This document shows, in pieces, positions 34,139 to 45,934 of a stretch of DNA of 64,000 nt. The stretch is taken from positions 496,001-560,000 of the forward strand of contig JAQPZY010001037.1 in NCBI GenBank assembly GCA_029931535.1. Reading direction: 5' to 3'. Both the position numbers and the translations under genes were made by a program. The stretch comes from Margaritifera margaritifera. Taxonomy: Eukaryota > Mollusca > Bivalvia > Unionida > Margaritiferidae. Positions within the stretch are counted from its first letter, which is position 1. Every line of letters begins with the position of its first letter. The notes under the pieces are model-generated. The model was not told where the DNA came from and searched no databases. It was given only the letters and a program-made list of their open reading frames with translations.

Positions 34139-34395
34139 TGGGGCCATGGGTGGCCGAGTGGTCTAAGGCGCTCGCCTTTACAGATTACTGACATCTCACC
34201 TCTGTCCTCGTGGGTTCTAGTCTCAGGCTCGGCCAACGTGGGTATGTGAGAAAGCTTGCCAGTAGCTTCCCATGGGTCGGTAGTTCTAACTGGGGTCTTC
34301 TCGGGTTCTTCTTCCACCAAATATACTGGCCACCATGTATAACCTATCATGTGCTGAAAAATGGCATTAAACCCATAACCACCAACCAACCAACC
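34139..34395 (+). mobile_element. tRNA-derived SINE, copy 1
   Basis: The head resembles tRNA-Leu: A box tggccgagtggtctaaggcg, B box gtgggttctagtctc. A conserved body follows (gggtatgtgagaaagctt, cccatgggtcggt, tcatgtgctgaaaaatggc), then an attaaaccc/aaccaacc tail. It matches 38871-39097. Confidence 0.9.
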
Positions 34396-34604
34396 CTCGT
34401 GTATTCCAATGTGAAAAGTGTCAGTTTACCGTTACAGCTATGTCCACAAGCCTTTCTGTGAGAACCTAATTAAGTACCCACCATGTTTTGATCTCAGATT
34501 TGTATGTGTTTGTTGTATTGTTACAGTCAATTAAAAGTAGACCTGTAACCTGCTTTGTATTGTCACATTAGTTACATTTTGGTATCAAATCAAATATAGG
34601 GGGT

Positions 34605-35715
34605 GGAATAAAAATGTTAAAAGGCATGCAAATCCTACCCACGTAAGAACCAGTACTCACGATAGTGTGTCAGGTCAACTCCTTTCATTTGAACAATCGA
34701 ACACTGCTATAAATATTATTAAATAACAAAGTATTTAACATTAATCAGTGGTTTATCCTACTAATTCACAAATGTAATCAAGGATAACAAGGGAAGCAAT
34801 ACAGTTCATTATAGAGAAGCAAGTTACAAAGTTTGTAGTAAATTAAAATTCATTCATGTTATTCAGAGGTTTGCTCAGGGATGAGCAGAAATTTCATTAT
34901 TACTTGCATTGAAATGGCAGCAGAAATTTCATTATTACTTGCATTGAAATGGCAGCAGAAATTTCATTATTACTTGCATTGAAATGGCAACAGAAATTTC
35001 ATTATTACTTGTATTGAAATGGCAGCAGAAATTTCATTATTACTTGCATTGAAATGGGAGCAGAAATTTCATTATTACTTGCATTGAAATGGCAGCAGAA
35101 ATTTCATTATTACTTGCATTGAAATGGCAGCAGAAATTTCATTATTACTTGCATTGAAATGGCAGCAGAAATTTCACTATTACTTGCATTGAAATGGCAG
35201 CAGAAATATTTTACTAATAGAACAATTAAAAAAAATTGACATTGACAGACACTTCACTTTGTAGTGGGGAATATTTATTTGACTGGAAATGTTTTGCAAT
35301 TATTAAAATCCATATAACTGTAGAAAAAAGTATTGTGTAACGAATACCGTAATGAAACAGATAAACACAGTGCATACCATATATGCATTTCTGAATGGGA
35401 ATAGTGTCATGAAAACATAAAAATATTTTGAATTGACAGTATTTGTATGTATTGCAAACATCTAGAGTTTCCAATATTACCCCTAGATTTATCAAATTTT
35501 TTAGTATGTTGCGCTTATAAGACGACCCCTACTCTGCATGAATACAATTTTCAGTAATAAACGTTGACTTATAAGCAAGTACATATGGTATCTTGAAAAT
35601 ATTGGTAATTTATACGGAAATGCAAACTTAAGTAGACAAAGCTTTTTATTAACAATTATTTCCAACGCAATTATAAAGCTAGTATGAAACCATTAAACAG
35701 CCCCCCCCACTGTTG
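34605..35715. repeat. triplicated segment, copy C with an internal deletion
   Basis: 34605-34875 matches 22228-22570. After a 35-bp minisatellite, 35207-35235 matches 22602-22625. Then 35236-35591 jumps to the right end of the DNA transposon (30739-31087), and 35592-35715 matches copy A right. Copy C therefore once carried the transposon too and lost its left part. Confidence 0.75.
34887..35206. repeat. 35-bp minisatellite, nine copies
   Basis: Units of agaaatttcattattacttg... start every 35 bases from 34887 to 35167, nearly identical. The flanking unit resembles a single-copy sequence in copy A (about 22560-22600), so the array arose by local amplification. Confidence 0.95.
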
Positions 35716-37404
35716 ATATTAATTTTCGGAGTTTCTTTAGTAACTTGCGACCTCATTTATACTGCAGTCTGTGTTTTTGGACCCTCTTGTGCATGAGTTA
35801 TTGAGGGAGAGGTGCACTGATAAAAGTCAGGAAAAACGGGGAATTTTCAGCTGTAACTTGATTACAGAATAAATATGTAATCGAGTTGTAATTGAACGGA
35901 TCATGGGTTAGATTTTTTGAGTTCTTACTGGAATTTTCGGTGGTTGTGAAACTCTTCAGTTATTTGAGGTAGAATTGCTGTATGGATCATTTGGGTGCTT
36001 GCCCTAAAGATATTTTTATATTCAGATGTGTTAAGTAGACTGGTTAAACTGTAGTGAGCTCGATATTGGTATCATATGTAGAAGGTATGGAGACCAGTCT
36101 GGTGTCACATTGTGCCAACATGTTGTTTGCAGAATGTGATCTCAGTAAGTTTAGGAGAAAAATAATAGATCTTATCTTCCCCAGTTCCCCATTTAATATG
36201 TCAAGTTAATGAAGATGTATTGTGATAAATCTTTGCTTATTATTTCATATTTTTCACTGGGAACGCAACTAAGCATTATTGTCAGTAGTAACCTTCACCA
36301 CCACTCCCACCCCCAGCTGACCTTTATGGCGAATTTTACTATCAGACTTTACTAAATATGTAGAAATCTACTGACTTTTGAGTTATTTTCAATGTTGAAC
36401 CCCATGCTATTATGGGCATTATTAACACTAGTTGCATTAAATGTACAGTTTGTAGTCAGATTACCAGTACATTGAAAGTAGATGCTATGACACCAACCAG
36501 ACAAGTGGATTTGTTACAAAAATTAGGTCCTTTTTTTATCCAAAGGTATATGATTTTAAGGCATTTTTGTCAGAATTTAAAACAACCCTTTTCTCAAAAA
36601 CTTTCTTCATGCTAACAAATGCAGTTAAGCAGAGTAAAATGAATGTTTTTTTCTGTAATTTAAATTAGTTGCATGAAAACTTATATGCATTTCAATAGCT
36701 ATACTTGTTTCTAGTTATACATTCTGTGATTTAGTGCAAGGTCATATAACTAATTTCAGATTTTGTGGGTAAATCTCAAAATGGAAATGGCTTTTGATTT
36801 AAAAAATGCACCTATTCTAAGCCACATTGTGTTTTTTTAACCAGTTCAGTTATGGGCTATAATTAAACCTTGAAAAAAAAATCAATTTCATCCAGGGAAA
36901 AAAAACTGGAAAAGACCTGGAAATTTTTGTTTCAAAAAGTGTTTACTCTTTTTTGCCATTATTGTTGTTTTGTATGTCTTTTTAGACCAGAAGAGTTTAT
37001 GGGTTGGTCTTTAGTTGGTCGTATATGTTTGTCTGTCTGTCTGTTAGCACAAGATTGTTATCACTACTCCTTCTAAACTACTTGGAGGATTGCCATGAAA
37101 CATTACACACACGTTCATCCTAAGGTCTAGTTTATCCTAAATGAAACTGAATCGGTAACATTTCATTTTTCCTCCCGAGCAGTCCTCCCTGCCACAACAT
37201 GTACATGATCCAGGTTCATCTTATGTTGGATAAATGCTGAAAACTGCACAATAGTATAGCCATTAATGAAAGAGTTAATCTTTCTGCACTGTTTACAGCA
37301 GGAACAAACAGCACCCACATATATCTTACATCATTCTTTCTTTCTTAGGCAAGTGAATTTCGCTACCCAGTCCAACAGCCATTGTCTTTTCTTTGACCTC
37401 TGAC
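35716..37404. other. non-coding stretch
   Basis: Mostly intron-like sequence. 36080-36135 may be a remnant of a hairpin MITE. 36990-37110 carries the gtctgtctgtctgttagcac motif dispersed in this window. Confidence 0.3.
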
Positions 37405-37497
37405 CTTATCAGCCTCATTCTGAAGTCGCATCTGAGACTCTTTGAATTTCAGGCAAGCTACTTTGAAGAGAAAGCTGTCTCGTGACCACTTTGGATA
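37405..37497 (-). CDS. candidate internal exon of an unidentified gene
   Basis: Minus strand, 93 bases between the acceptor attatcttttcag and a GATAAG|GTCAGA donor. It is open in phase 0 for 31 residues: YPKWSRDSFLFKVACLKF then KESQMRLQNEADK. The composition is protein-like and the second half helical. The family is not recognised. It could belong to the same minus-strand gene as 44756-44836, but the phases do not join directly, so further exons would be required. Confidence 0.35.
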
Positions 37498-38870
37498 CTG
37501 AAAAGATAATTGAATGTAATCCTGATGTAAATAATTGGGAATATATACCACTGTAAAAGCTAACTTCATTGATGATGATTGGTTTATTATCAGTACTTGC
37601 ACTCTGTTTACTTTACATTATTCCAAAAAGTTAACAATTTTAAACTGATTTGTTCTGTAGATACTGTATGTCAGAAACTTTTAATGATGAATAATTTGGA
37701 GTTAACTAATGAGAATGTCAGCATCACATTTAATGATGATACCCTACACTGTGGGCTGCAATAACTGTATTACTGAATTCACTGCAAAATTACTATTGCA
37801 GTATTACTAAATCCATTGTGATACCCACACAATAACATGACTTGATAAGCGCACACCTCTCTTTTCCTCATAACTTGCATGCAAATTATGCATTTCTTTG
37901 CACACATGTCTCAATTTTTGCATGACTTGTGGGAAGGAAGCAGCTGCTGAAGTCCAACTTGAACTCATGATTTTCTTGGAACCTACCATCACACATGACT
38001 GTTTTCTTGTTATTGCTTAACACTGTGCTTTAAATCAGTCTTAGAAATGGACCTAACACGTGTTTTATTGGGTGCAGCCATATTGAGAGAGAAGATGAGC
38101 CTCCAAAGTGGAGAGCTCTCAAAATAGTCAAAAGGGATCTAACCCCTTCTGGTTATAATGTACATGTGATGGGAATACTGTGTGTGGCATCATCAGTGTA
38201 TGCTTATGATGATGAGATCTGACATTGTGAAATTTACCAAAATGATAATTTTGTATGCACATATGGAGGTGAGTACAATGACTATGGTATCTGTGATGAA
38301 TGAGCATTACCAGACAAAGCCAAACTGTCCATCCATCCATATCTCGATCCATCATCCATCAATTATCATTGTTGTAGAATTTGATTATTTCCATAAAAAT
38401 TACACAGTGTTACTGTAATCATCAAAGGACTCACTTTGAAGAATTATGGAGATACATGTATACTTCATTTTAAATATGGGTGGGTAGGTAGGTTGGAAGG
38501 TTGATGAATACAATGTAAGAGAGTGGATGGATTGATAAGTAGGTTATATAGATAGGGTTAATGTTGATATATAAATGTTGATATACAGTGAAACCTGCTT
38601 TAGAAGGCTGTATATTAAGAACACTATGGCACTATTATGTACATGTACCCTGATTTTGGCCTATAGACTTAACGTACACGTAGGAGGTAGCATAATTTTT
38701 TTCCCATGTACATATAGTCCTCAAGCAGTATACATCAGTGATAAGGATATGTCATCACATTATGACATCATGTTTTACATTATGACATCATCTAACTCAC
38801 AAATCTCATCAAATATGACCACTGTTTTAAAAAGAGAAAAACCTTTAGGTAACCTCGCCAAATCTGCTGA
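37498..38870. other. non-coding stretch with dispersed repeat
   Basis: 37830-38000 shares wording with 55200-55400 (catgattttct.agaacct, aagcagctgct) and looks like a dispersed repeat; its minus-strand ORF is therefore not called. 38586-38620 has cagtgaaacctgctttagaag, a transposon-end-like motif. Confidence 0.3.
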
Positions 38871-39097
38871 GGGGCCCTGGGTTGCCGAGTGGTCTAAGAC
38901 GCTTGCCTTTATAGATCACTCAGTCATCTCAGCTCTGTCTGTGTGGGTTCGAGTCTCGGTTTGACCAATGTGGGTATGTGAGAAAGTTAGCCAGTAATTT
39001 CCCATGGGTCGGTGGTTCTTCCCGGGTTCTGTCTCTGCCATGCATAGCCTAATAGCCTATCATGTGCTGAAAAATGGCGTTAAACCCCAGTAACCAA
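38871..39097 (+). mobile_element. tRNA-derived SINE, copy 2
   Basis: Same family as 34139-34395. A box ttgccgagtggtctaagacg, B box gtgggttcgagtctc, tail aaaaatggcgttaaacccc. It lacks about 25 bases in the centre relative to copy 1. Confidence 0.9.
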
Positions 39098-40215
39098 ATC
39101 TGATGAACAGAATTTTACCAAAATGTGATACCTTTTAATTTGTATAAATTATGCAGATTGCCTGTTAAATATTGCCACCCTTACCAAAAATTGAAACCAT
39201 TTTTAAAATGACTTATCCTCAAAAATCACTTTAAAGTATAAGTCCAAATTTGACAGAAAGCATTCAGGCATAACAATCTTTTAAATTTTTACAAATGATG
39301 CCAGTCTGCCATCAAATATAGCTGGTATTAAAAAAAGAGACAAACTTCCAAAACAACTTCTCACAAACCTCTGAACAGAATTTGCCCAAATTTGACAGAA
39401 CAAATTTTGGCTTCAAGCCTTTTTAATTTGTACAAATGATGCTGATATGCTTTCAAATAGGCTGCTGCTACTGAAATAGCAAAACCTTTAAACAACTTCT
39501 CAAAATCTTCTGAACATAATTTGACCAAATTTTACAAAAAAACATCAGGCAAAAGTCCTTGGAAGTTTGTACCAATGATGCATCACTAAAAATAGAAAAC
39601 AGAACTTACATTACTTCTTCTCAAAAACTGTTCAGGAGAATTAACCTTTAAACAACTTCTCAAAATCTTCTGAGCATAATTTGACCAAATTTTACAAAAA
39701 AAACATCAGGCAAAAGGCCTTGCAAGTTCGTACCAATGATGCATCACTAAAAATAGAAAACAGAACTTACATTACTTCTTCTCAAAAACTGTTCAGGAGA
39801 ATTAACCTTTAAACAACTTCTCAAAATCTTCTGAGCATAATTTGACCAAATTTTACAAAAAAAACATCAGGCAAAAGGCCTTGCAAGTTCGTACCAATGA
39901 TGCATCACTAAAAATAGAAAACAGAACTTACATTACTTCTTCTCAAAAACTGCTCAAGAGATTAACCAAATTTGACATAGCATCTTGGCATGAAGCCCTA
40001 GTTTTGCACAAATAATGCTGATCCACTGTTCAATATTCCCATTGTTACTGAAAACAAAAACCTTAAAATGACTTCTCAAAAACTGGTTAGCAGAAAAGTT
40101 GATCAGATTTCAAAGAAAATATCCAGACATAAATCCTTTCAAGTTTGATCAAACGATGATAATCTGCCTTCCAATATGGCTGCCATTACTAAAAATAGAA
40201 AAACCTTTGTATGTC
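39098..40215. repeat. degenerate array of about 130-160-bp units
   Basis: Repeated themes recur seven to eight times with strong divergence: ctcaaaa.ctt.tgaacagaa, gaccaaatttgacagaa, aggc.taa..cctttt.aattt, acaaatgatgc..atctgcc, taaaaatagaaaaacct. Confidence 0.75.
39485..39967. repeat. recent 160-bp tandem triplication
   Basis: Three near-identical units start at 39485, 39646 and 39806 (cctttaaacaacttctcaaa...) within the older degenerate array. Confidence 0.92.
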
Positions 40216-41171
40216 AGGAAGCATCATACAAACCCAGATTGCTTGGCCAACTGTCTTTGCAGTTAACATTTAGCTAGATGTCAAGGATTTGAGCAATTGT
40301 AGGCCCACTTGGGCATCTTGTTTTCTGAAAGTCATGTTAAGATCTGGTGATCTGGCATGATACTAATGAAATATTAGAGTATATAATAAACAGGTTATTG
40401 TATGTGTACTGTGTGGTATCTCAGATGGACTGTTTTTGGCATAGTCGAATCACAAGCTCATCAGCCACATGCCAAAACAACTTGTCCAGCAGAGATTTCA
40501 GACAGTTCACATATATTAACCTATAAATATTTATATTGATAATATAATCTCTATATGGAGGACAATTGTCCAGAAATGCAAAATTTTATAGGTCCCTTAT
40601 TGTCTTTTATAGTCAGGTTTGACTGTAATGCATTTTATACTATTTTTAATGCATTTTAGACCATTAATGGCACAGCCTTTGTTCCAAGCAAAATTTAAAC
40701 CTTACAATGAACTTTGCCAAGCATTCTGACATCTGATATATACACAGTTATGTCCTATACAGAACACAGTGTATAAAGAATATTCTATGTTGTTCATAGT
40801 CTTAAAGTTACATTAATCGGTTGGTTGGAATTTAATGGCACATCAGCACATGAATAACTATTTAGTGCCAAGGTGATGGGAGTAGTGCACCATGTCATTA
40901 TACTGGTTGAAATTTGTGGTGGTAAAAAATGCAGATTAGGCTGATTACACGCTTGTTTGGGCCAGAGGTAAAATGGAGGAATGTGTACATTTATAATTGT
41001 ACAGGATATTATTGGGGAAGATTATTTTGTAACTTAATGTACATCCATGACAGGAGAGGAAAACAGAAAGGGGGAGAGGATATGACTTCCAAGTCAGCAA
41101 CTTTGCATTTGTTATGAATACTTTTCTTTCAATTTTTTTATGTTTAAACTGTTCAGGTCATTTGGAAGAGA
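40216..41171. other. non-coding stretch with a SINE tail fragment
   Basis: 40813-40870 reads ggttggttggaatttaatgg..cacatcagcacatga, which is the inverted 3' end of the tRNA-Leu-like SINE. Nothing else recognised. Confidence 0.45.
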
Positions 41172-41387
41172 TACCATATATACTCACTTTTAAGTTGAGA
41201 CCAACTGCAAACAACATAGATTCTGATCTGCCATCACATAATGCCCCAGCAGATCAGGGTCATTGTTAATTGTTCTACTGATTACTCCTAACAAATTACA
41301 TTGATCTAGATCTGCCATTGCATCATGTGATGGCAGATCTGGGTCTGTGCAGTTTTAAGTTGGACTCAACTTATAAGTATAGATGGT
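41172..41387. mobile_element. double-hairpin MITE, copy 3
   Basis: The ends accatatatactcactttta and aacttataagtatagatggt are inverted. The two hairpins centre on gatctgccatcacataatgccccagcagatc and gatctgccattgcatcatgtgatggcagatc, separated by gttctactgatta. Confidence 0.85.
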
Positions 41388-42391
41388 TTTAATATTGTTA
41401 TATGATTGGGAATCCCTAATTGAGGAAAATAGATCTAATGAAATTAAATTTTCAGGTGTAAATTGGTACATTTGGGAAGTTTTTGTCATTAAATTGTTTT
41501 GGGTGAGGTCAGGATTTGTGCCCTCTTTGGATTGGGGTTTGGTTCTGGGTTTTTTCATTCTCCAAGGAGCCATTAAAAAACCCTGACTGCAAGCACATGA
41601 AAGGGATCCTGATTCCTGAAAAATAATTTTTTTTGTAGGCAAGGGTTTCCTTAGGATTGTAAAAAAAAAACATGTAAATTCTTGCTGAATAGTGAGGATT
41701 TGAAGAAATATCAATTTTGCATATAAAAACTGCATTTCAAGGGAGATGAAGTTAATGAAGTTTACTTTTCCAGTTGATGCAGATAATTTTTCTAGCCAAA
41801 ACATGGGATTCACTGGACTTTCCAAATAACAACAATGACAGCAGCAACAATAATAACACCAACAATACTAAAAACTGATTTAAACGTTATTAAAAACTGA
41901 TTTAAACGTTATTAAAAACTGATTTAAAAGTTAAACTTTAACAAATAATTGATTTCTCAAGCTGAAAGGTTGATATCTACATGTATTTTGTAAGAACTTC
42001 TAACAGGAGGAATTTCATGCAGTTGTTATACATAGGTTGATAGATAATTTTAAAGTTTCAAGAACTACCAGCCTTGGACTATTTGAATGAATTCATTACC
42101 ATTGATTCTGTCGAAGCGTTACACCATGCTACATCATGGGTATCACTTGGGGCTATTCCTAACTAACATAAATCTCAGCCACAATTAAATAATTTGTCCA
42201 AGTGTGTCAAAAAATCAGAGCCTCTCCGACAAGAAAAGCAGCTGAGATAAATATCTTTGATGTGCTGCATTGTTTTCACAAAACATTGCTTATTAGAATA
42301 TTAGAGGCGAAAACTTGTCTTGAATCATGTACCGGTATCTCTTTTTTCTGCGTCTGATTTATAGCAAGTTTTTGCCACTAATTTTAATATG
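41388..42391. other. non-coding stretch
   Basis: A 156-residue minus-strand frame (41825-41355) crosses poly-A tracts and the MITE edge and is not called. 41865-41930 has three copies of aaaaactgatttaaacgtta. Confidence 0.3.
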
Positions 42392-42835
42392 CCGTATATA
42401 CTTGCGTATAAGCCGATACCAACTGCAAACTGCAGAGACCCAGATCTGCCGGCGCATAATGCGCCGGCAGATCTGGGGCTATATAGTTTTTAAGGATTAA
42501 TTAGTAGAACAAACAACATAGACCCTGATCTGCCGGCACATTATGCGACGGCAGATCATAGTCTATGTTACTAGGAATTTCTCTTACTCAGAGTATAAAT
42601 ATTTTCGAGTTCAACATTTTCTGTAATATCACACTGCCTTCGTCAGCGACTACTGTTGATCACGTGACTTATAATGGTCACGTGATACAAGGAGACTTGT
42701 GTAGATACTGTAGGTGGTAGTTCAAGCCCCTCGTCCCAGTTTAGCATTGAGCTCCGCTTTCAGCAACCTTTTCAGTTATAGTCTTGTGTTGTTTGCATTT
42801 GGACCGGGCTTCTATGTGAGTAAAAACAGTACACA
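42392..42835. mobile_element. double-hairpin MITE, copy 4, split by another repeat
   Basis: Begins ccgtatatacttgcgtataa. The first hairpin contains the perfect palindrome cagatctgccggcgcataat/gcgccggcagatctg. The second runs gatctgccggcacattatgcgacggcagatc and then breaks at about 42568. The MITE resumes near 42779 with gttgtttgcatttggaccgg and ends atgtgagtaaaaacagta. Confidence 0.85.
42568..42778. repeat. 200-bp dispersed repeat, copy 2, nested in a MITE
   Basis: Homologous to 16318-16510. The host MITE shows atagtctatgtt before and atagtcttgtgtt after, an imperfect target duplication of about 12 bases. That length suggests a SINE-like retroposition, although no convincing A box is visible. 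Confidence 0.7.
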
Positions 42836-43703
42836 GTTTTTTTCTTCCCGAAAACAATCTAGTCCACCAAAGACTGAAGTTGCAGCTAGATATCCAAGCT
42901 GTAGTTTCACCAATTGTTGCCACACATAAGCCACTGCCAAAATAACCCTAAGTATTCCGATGCTTGTGACAGTAGGATGCTGAGAGTGTACAAGGCAGCC
43001 TGGCCTGGTATTGAAATGTTAGCACATACTGAGAATTTCAGACACAATTCTATGCTTATTCAGTACAGCTGTTTCCAATTCTTATTCATTGGGAAAATTG
43101 GAAGCCACTAACCCAGTTGGTTTCATTCATCCTGCACAAATTTGATAAACATAAATGCCAAATTATTTGTTCAGGCCTACATCTGATATCCTACACATAG
43201 CCATACACAGTACTCTCTAATTATAACTCTGCCTTTGGGAGCCATAGAGTAGATTGCCTTATGATGAGAATGCTTTGTAATGAAGCATATGATACATAAA
43301 CTCCTACTACAGAATATTGAAATGGAATCCATGACCATAACTCCTTTATAACAGGAACTGTGTTATAATGAAAGGCTTTATAGTGAGGGAGTGTTGTGGT
43401 AAATTTTTAGTTAATGATATATCATTGCATTCTCAATTTATTTTTGATTAGTAGAGGTCAGTGAGGTGTGTTTTAGGAAAGTGCTCATGATATGCAGTAT
43501 ACCTTAATCAGCTGGTAATTTACTACAAGTATTTTTTGTAAGTAAAGTACCAAAGTTTTATGGATTTCATGTTTTTATTTTCATACAAACCAAAAACTGT
43601 AAAACCCAACGAAAATGGATCCTCCTGCAATCCACTAGATATTTGATGCAAATAAATGTACAAAAATCACAAAAATTAAATAGCATTAAAATTATGCAAA
43701 GTA
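42836..43703. other. non-coding stretch
   Basis: 43200-43395 has tccctctaattataactc-like and ttataatgaaaggctttata words typical of eroded transposon ends. No gene recognised. Confidence 0.3.
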
Positions 43704-43918
43704 CCGTCTATACTCGCGTATAACCCAGGTCCAAATGCAAACAACATATGATATGCCGGTGCATTATGCGATGGCAGATCAAGGTCTGTGTTGTTTGTTC
43801 TACTGATTCGTCCTTACAAACTGCACAGACCCAGATCTACGGAGTCATTACGTGACAGCAGATCTGGGTCTATGCAGTTTGCAGTTGGTTCCGTTTTATA
43901 CATGAGTATATATGGTAC
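43704..43918. mobile_element. double-hairpin MITE, copy 5
   Basis: Ends accgtctatactcgcgtata and gagtatatatggt. Compared with copies 3 and 4 the two hairpins are in the reverse order (the gttgtttg-flanked one first), so it is inserted in the opposite orientation. Confidence 0.85.
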
Positions 43919-44036
43919 TTTAATTTTAAACATTTCGTCCAAAACTGCCATAAGCACAATCCATGTTTTATTAAACTGCACTTGATCAATACAAACTATG
44001 CTGTTGGACAAAGTTCAGTATGTTTCATTCATGTTT

Positions 44037-44125
44037 GAAATGATAGTGCTTGAACATTCACTCAAATAGAGCCATATGATGAAATGATAGTGCTTGAACA
44101 TTCACTCGAATAGAGCCATATGATC
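44037..44125. repeat. direct duplication of about 44 bp
   Basis: gaaatgatagtgcttgaaca... occurs twice in tandem with one or two changes. Confidence 0.9.
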
Positions 44126-44755
44126 GAATGCATCCTCAATTAGTTTTGGTCACTTATCCATTTTACACATTGTAAATGAAACAATTAACATCTTGTGATC
44201 AGACTTAGTCTGGTATTGTAAGTTTGTGTTTTGCCGTGCTCATAGGCTACCATTGAATTAAAAAAAAATCAGTTCCAATCCATGGATTTGGGTTTGGTTT
44301 CATGTTTTACAGCACAGCTGCACAAGTAGGTTACAGTGGTCAAATGGAAAAAGTTGGGCCCAATGGCCCCTACCAGGTAAAAAAGGGTAATGTAGAAAAA
44401 AAAACAGGGGTTGCAAATACCCTTATCTGTATCTTGTTTATTGAAGAAATTCAAACACTTACCATCTCAGGCACTTGCATTATGGATTTAATATTTCTGC
44501 AGTAAATAGTCATTTTCTCTGCATTATATTTTGATTTAGTCATTGAAGATTCAGACTAAGATTCAGCATGGTTTTCTACAGTTTCTTTGTCCACTAAAAT
44601 AATAATGTCTATTGTTCAGGTCACACTTATTTTGTTGACAAGGAAATTGTAGTAAACTGTGCTATAGTTTGACTCAGCCATGACTGATTCATAGTACGTA
44701 ACACTGGAAAAGTGAATACATATTGCAGAAATTAATAAATCCATGACACAAGCAC

Positions 44756-44836
44756 CTGTGATCATTATCAGCTTTTCCTTTCATGAGCCTTTCATACTGG
44801 GATTTGAATTCCTCATGCTTGAGTAACCATTCTCCT
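44756..44836 (-). CDS. candidate internal exon of an unidentified gene
   Basis: Minus strand, 81 bases between the acceptor ataaattttag and a CACAG|GTGCTT donor. The open frame, with split codons at both ends, reads GEWLLKHEEFKSQYERLMKG then KADNDH. It looks protein-like and helical. No family recognised. Confidence 0.35.
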
Positions 44837-44983
44837 CTAAAATTTATTTTTGGATTTGATACAACATTTTTTCCACTCTGTACACTACTGTACATGGAAA
44901 TAAATAAAGTATTATTTTCATTGAAGATTTGATCTTTTCTTTACATTTTCTCTCAGTGATTATGGAACATGTGCTCTTGGTAC

Positions 44984-45405
44984 CCAGGCTAATCAAAATG
45001 AGTAAGTGGTGCCCAGGCTAATCAAAATGAGTAAGTGGTGCCCAGGCTAATCAAAATGAGTAAGTGATGCCCAGGCTAATCAAAATGAGTAAGTGGTGCC
45101 CAGGCTAATCAAAATGAGTAAGTGGTGCCCAGGCTAATCAAAATGAGTAAGTGGTGCCCAGGCTAATCAAAATGAGTAAGTGGTGCCCAGGCTAATCAAA
45201 ATGAGTAAGTGGTGCCCAGGCTAATCAAAATGAGTAAGTGGTGCCCAGGCTAATCAAAATGAGTAAGTGGTGCCCAGGCTAATCAAAATGAGTAAGTGGT
45301 GCCCAGGCTAATCAAAATGAGTAAGTGGTGCCCAGGCTAATCAAAATGAGTAAGTGGTGCCCAGGCTAATCAAAATGAGTAAGTGGTGCCCAGGCTAATC
45401 AAAAA
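44984..45405. repeat. 29-bp minisatellite, 14 copies plus a partial
   Basis: Units of ccaggctaatcaaaatgagt... start every 29 bases from 44984 to 45390. They are almost identical (one gtgatg variant near 45065), so the array is recently expanded or homogenised. Confidence 0.97.
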
Positions 45406-45504
45406 GACTAAGACCTTTCTGTCAGGCAATGGGATTTATTAACTTATTCTTCTTTGGCAATCAGCAAACTCTATTCAGCAAGTCTGAAATGAGTCATAAC
45501 GATC

Positions 45505-45755
45505 TTTTATCATTATTTTCTTGGGTCTTTTTTATGTGCCCTATGGATGCCATGGATGGAACTTTCTTGCGCCCAAGATGAAAAAGGGTCATTGGTGCAA
45601 GCACAGCCTACTATTAGTCCTGAGTTTATTTAGTGCCGAGGCATATGGAATCAAGTGTCTTGCTCAAGGACACATCACTGTGGCTGACCCAGACTCAATC
45701 TGCACCTTTTCAGATACAAGTCTGGCATGCTAACCACTTAGCAACACAACCCAAT
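45505..45755 (-). mobile_element. tRNA-derived SINE, minus strand
   Basis: On the minus strand the head reads gctaagtggttagcatgcca (A box) and, about 35 bases on, gattgagtctgggtca (B box). A body containing gtgtccttgagcaagacact and a ggcgcaagaaag segment follow. It differs from the tRNA-Leu-like family. Confidence 0.72.
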
Positions 45756-45934
45756 TCATTTAATTCTAGAGCTGTGCACCTGTAAATAATACACTGATTA
45801 TCTCCCATACCCATCATCCAATAAATGTAATTTTTTTCAAAATCCATACAAAAATGATACCAGTTATTATAAATTCACAGTATTATTGGGTTCATTTTAC
45901 AGAAACTGTACATACAGTGGTCCCTCAATTTAAG

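Noticed and set aside
34139..34230. Genuine tRNA-Leu gene
   Set aside because: The A and B boxes are present, but the arms do not close a cloverleaf, and a conserved 3' body and tail follow in a second copy at 38871; it is a SINE head.
37807..37992. Minus-strand ORF of 61 residues
   Set aside because: The sequence is shared with 55200-55400, indicating a dispersed repeat rather than a gene.
41355..41825. 156-residue minus-strand ORF
   Set aside because: Runs across poly-A tracts and into the MITE end; no splice signals or motif.
44984..45405. Regularly spaced short repeats resembling a CRISPR array
   Set aside because: The units are directly adjacent with no variable spacers; they are minisatellites in a eukaryotic context. 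The same holds for the 35-, 46-, 48- and 54-bp arrays.
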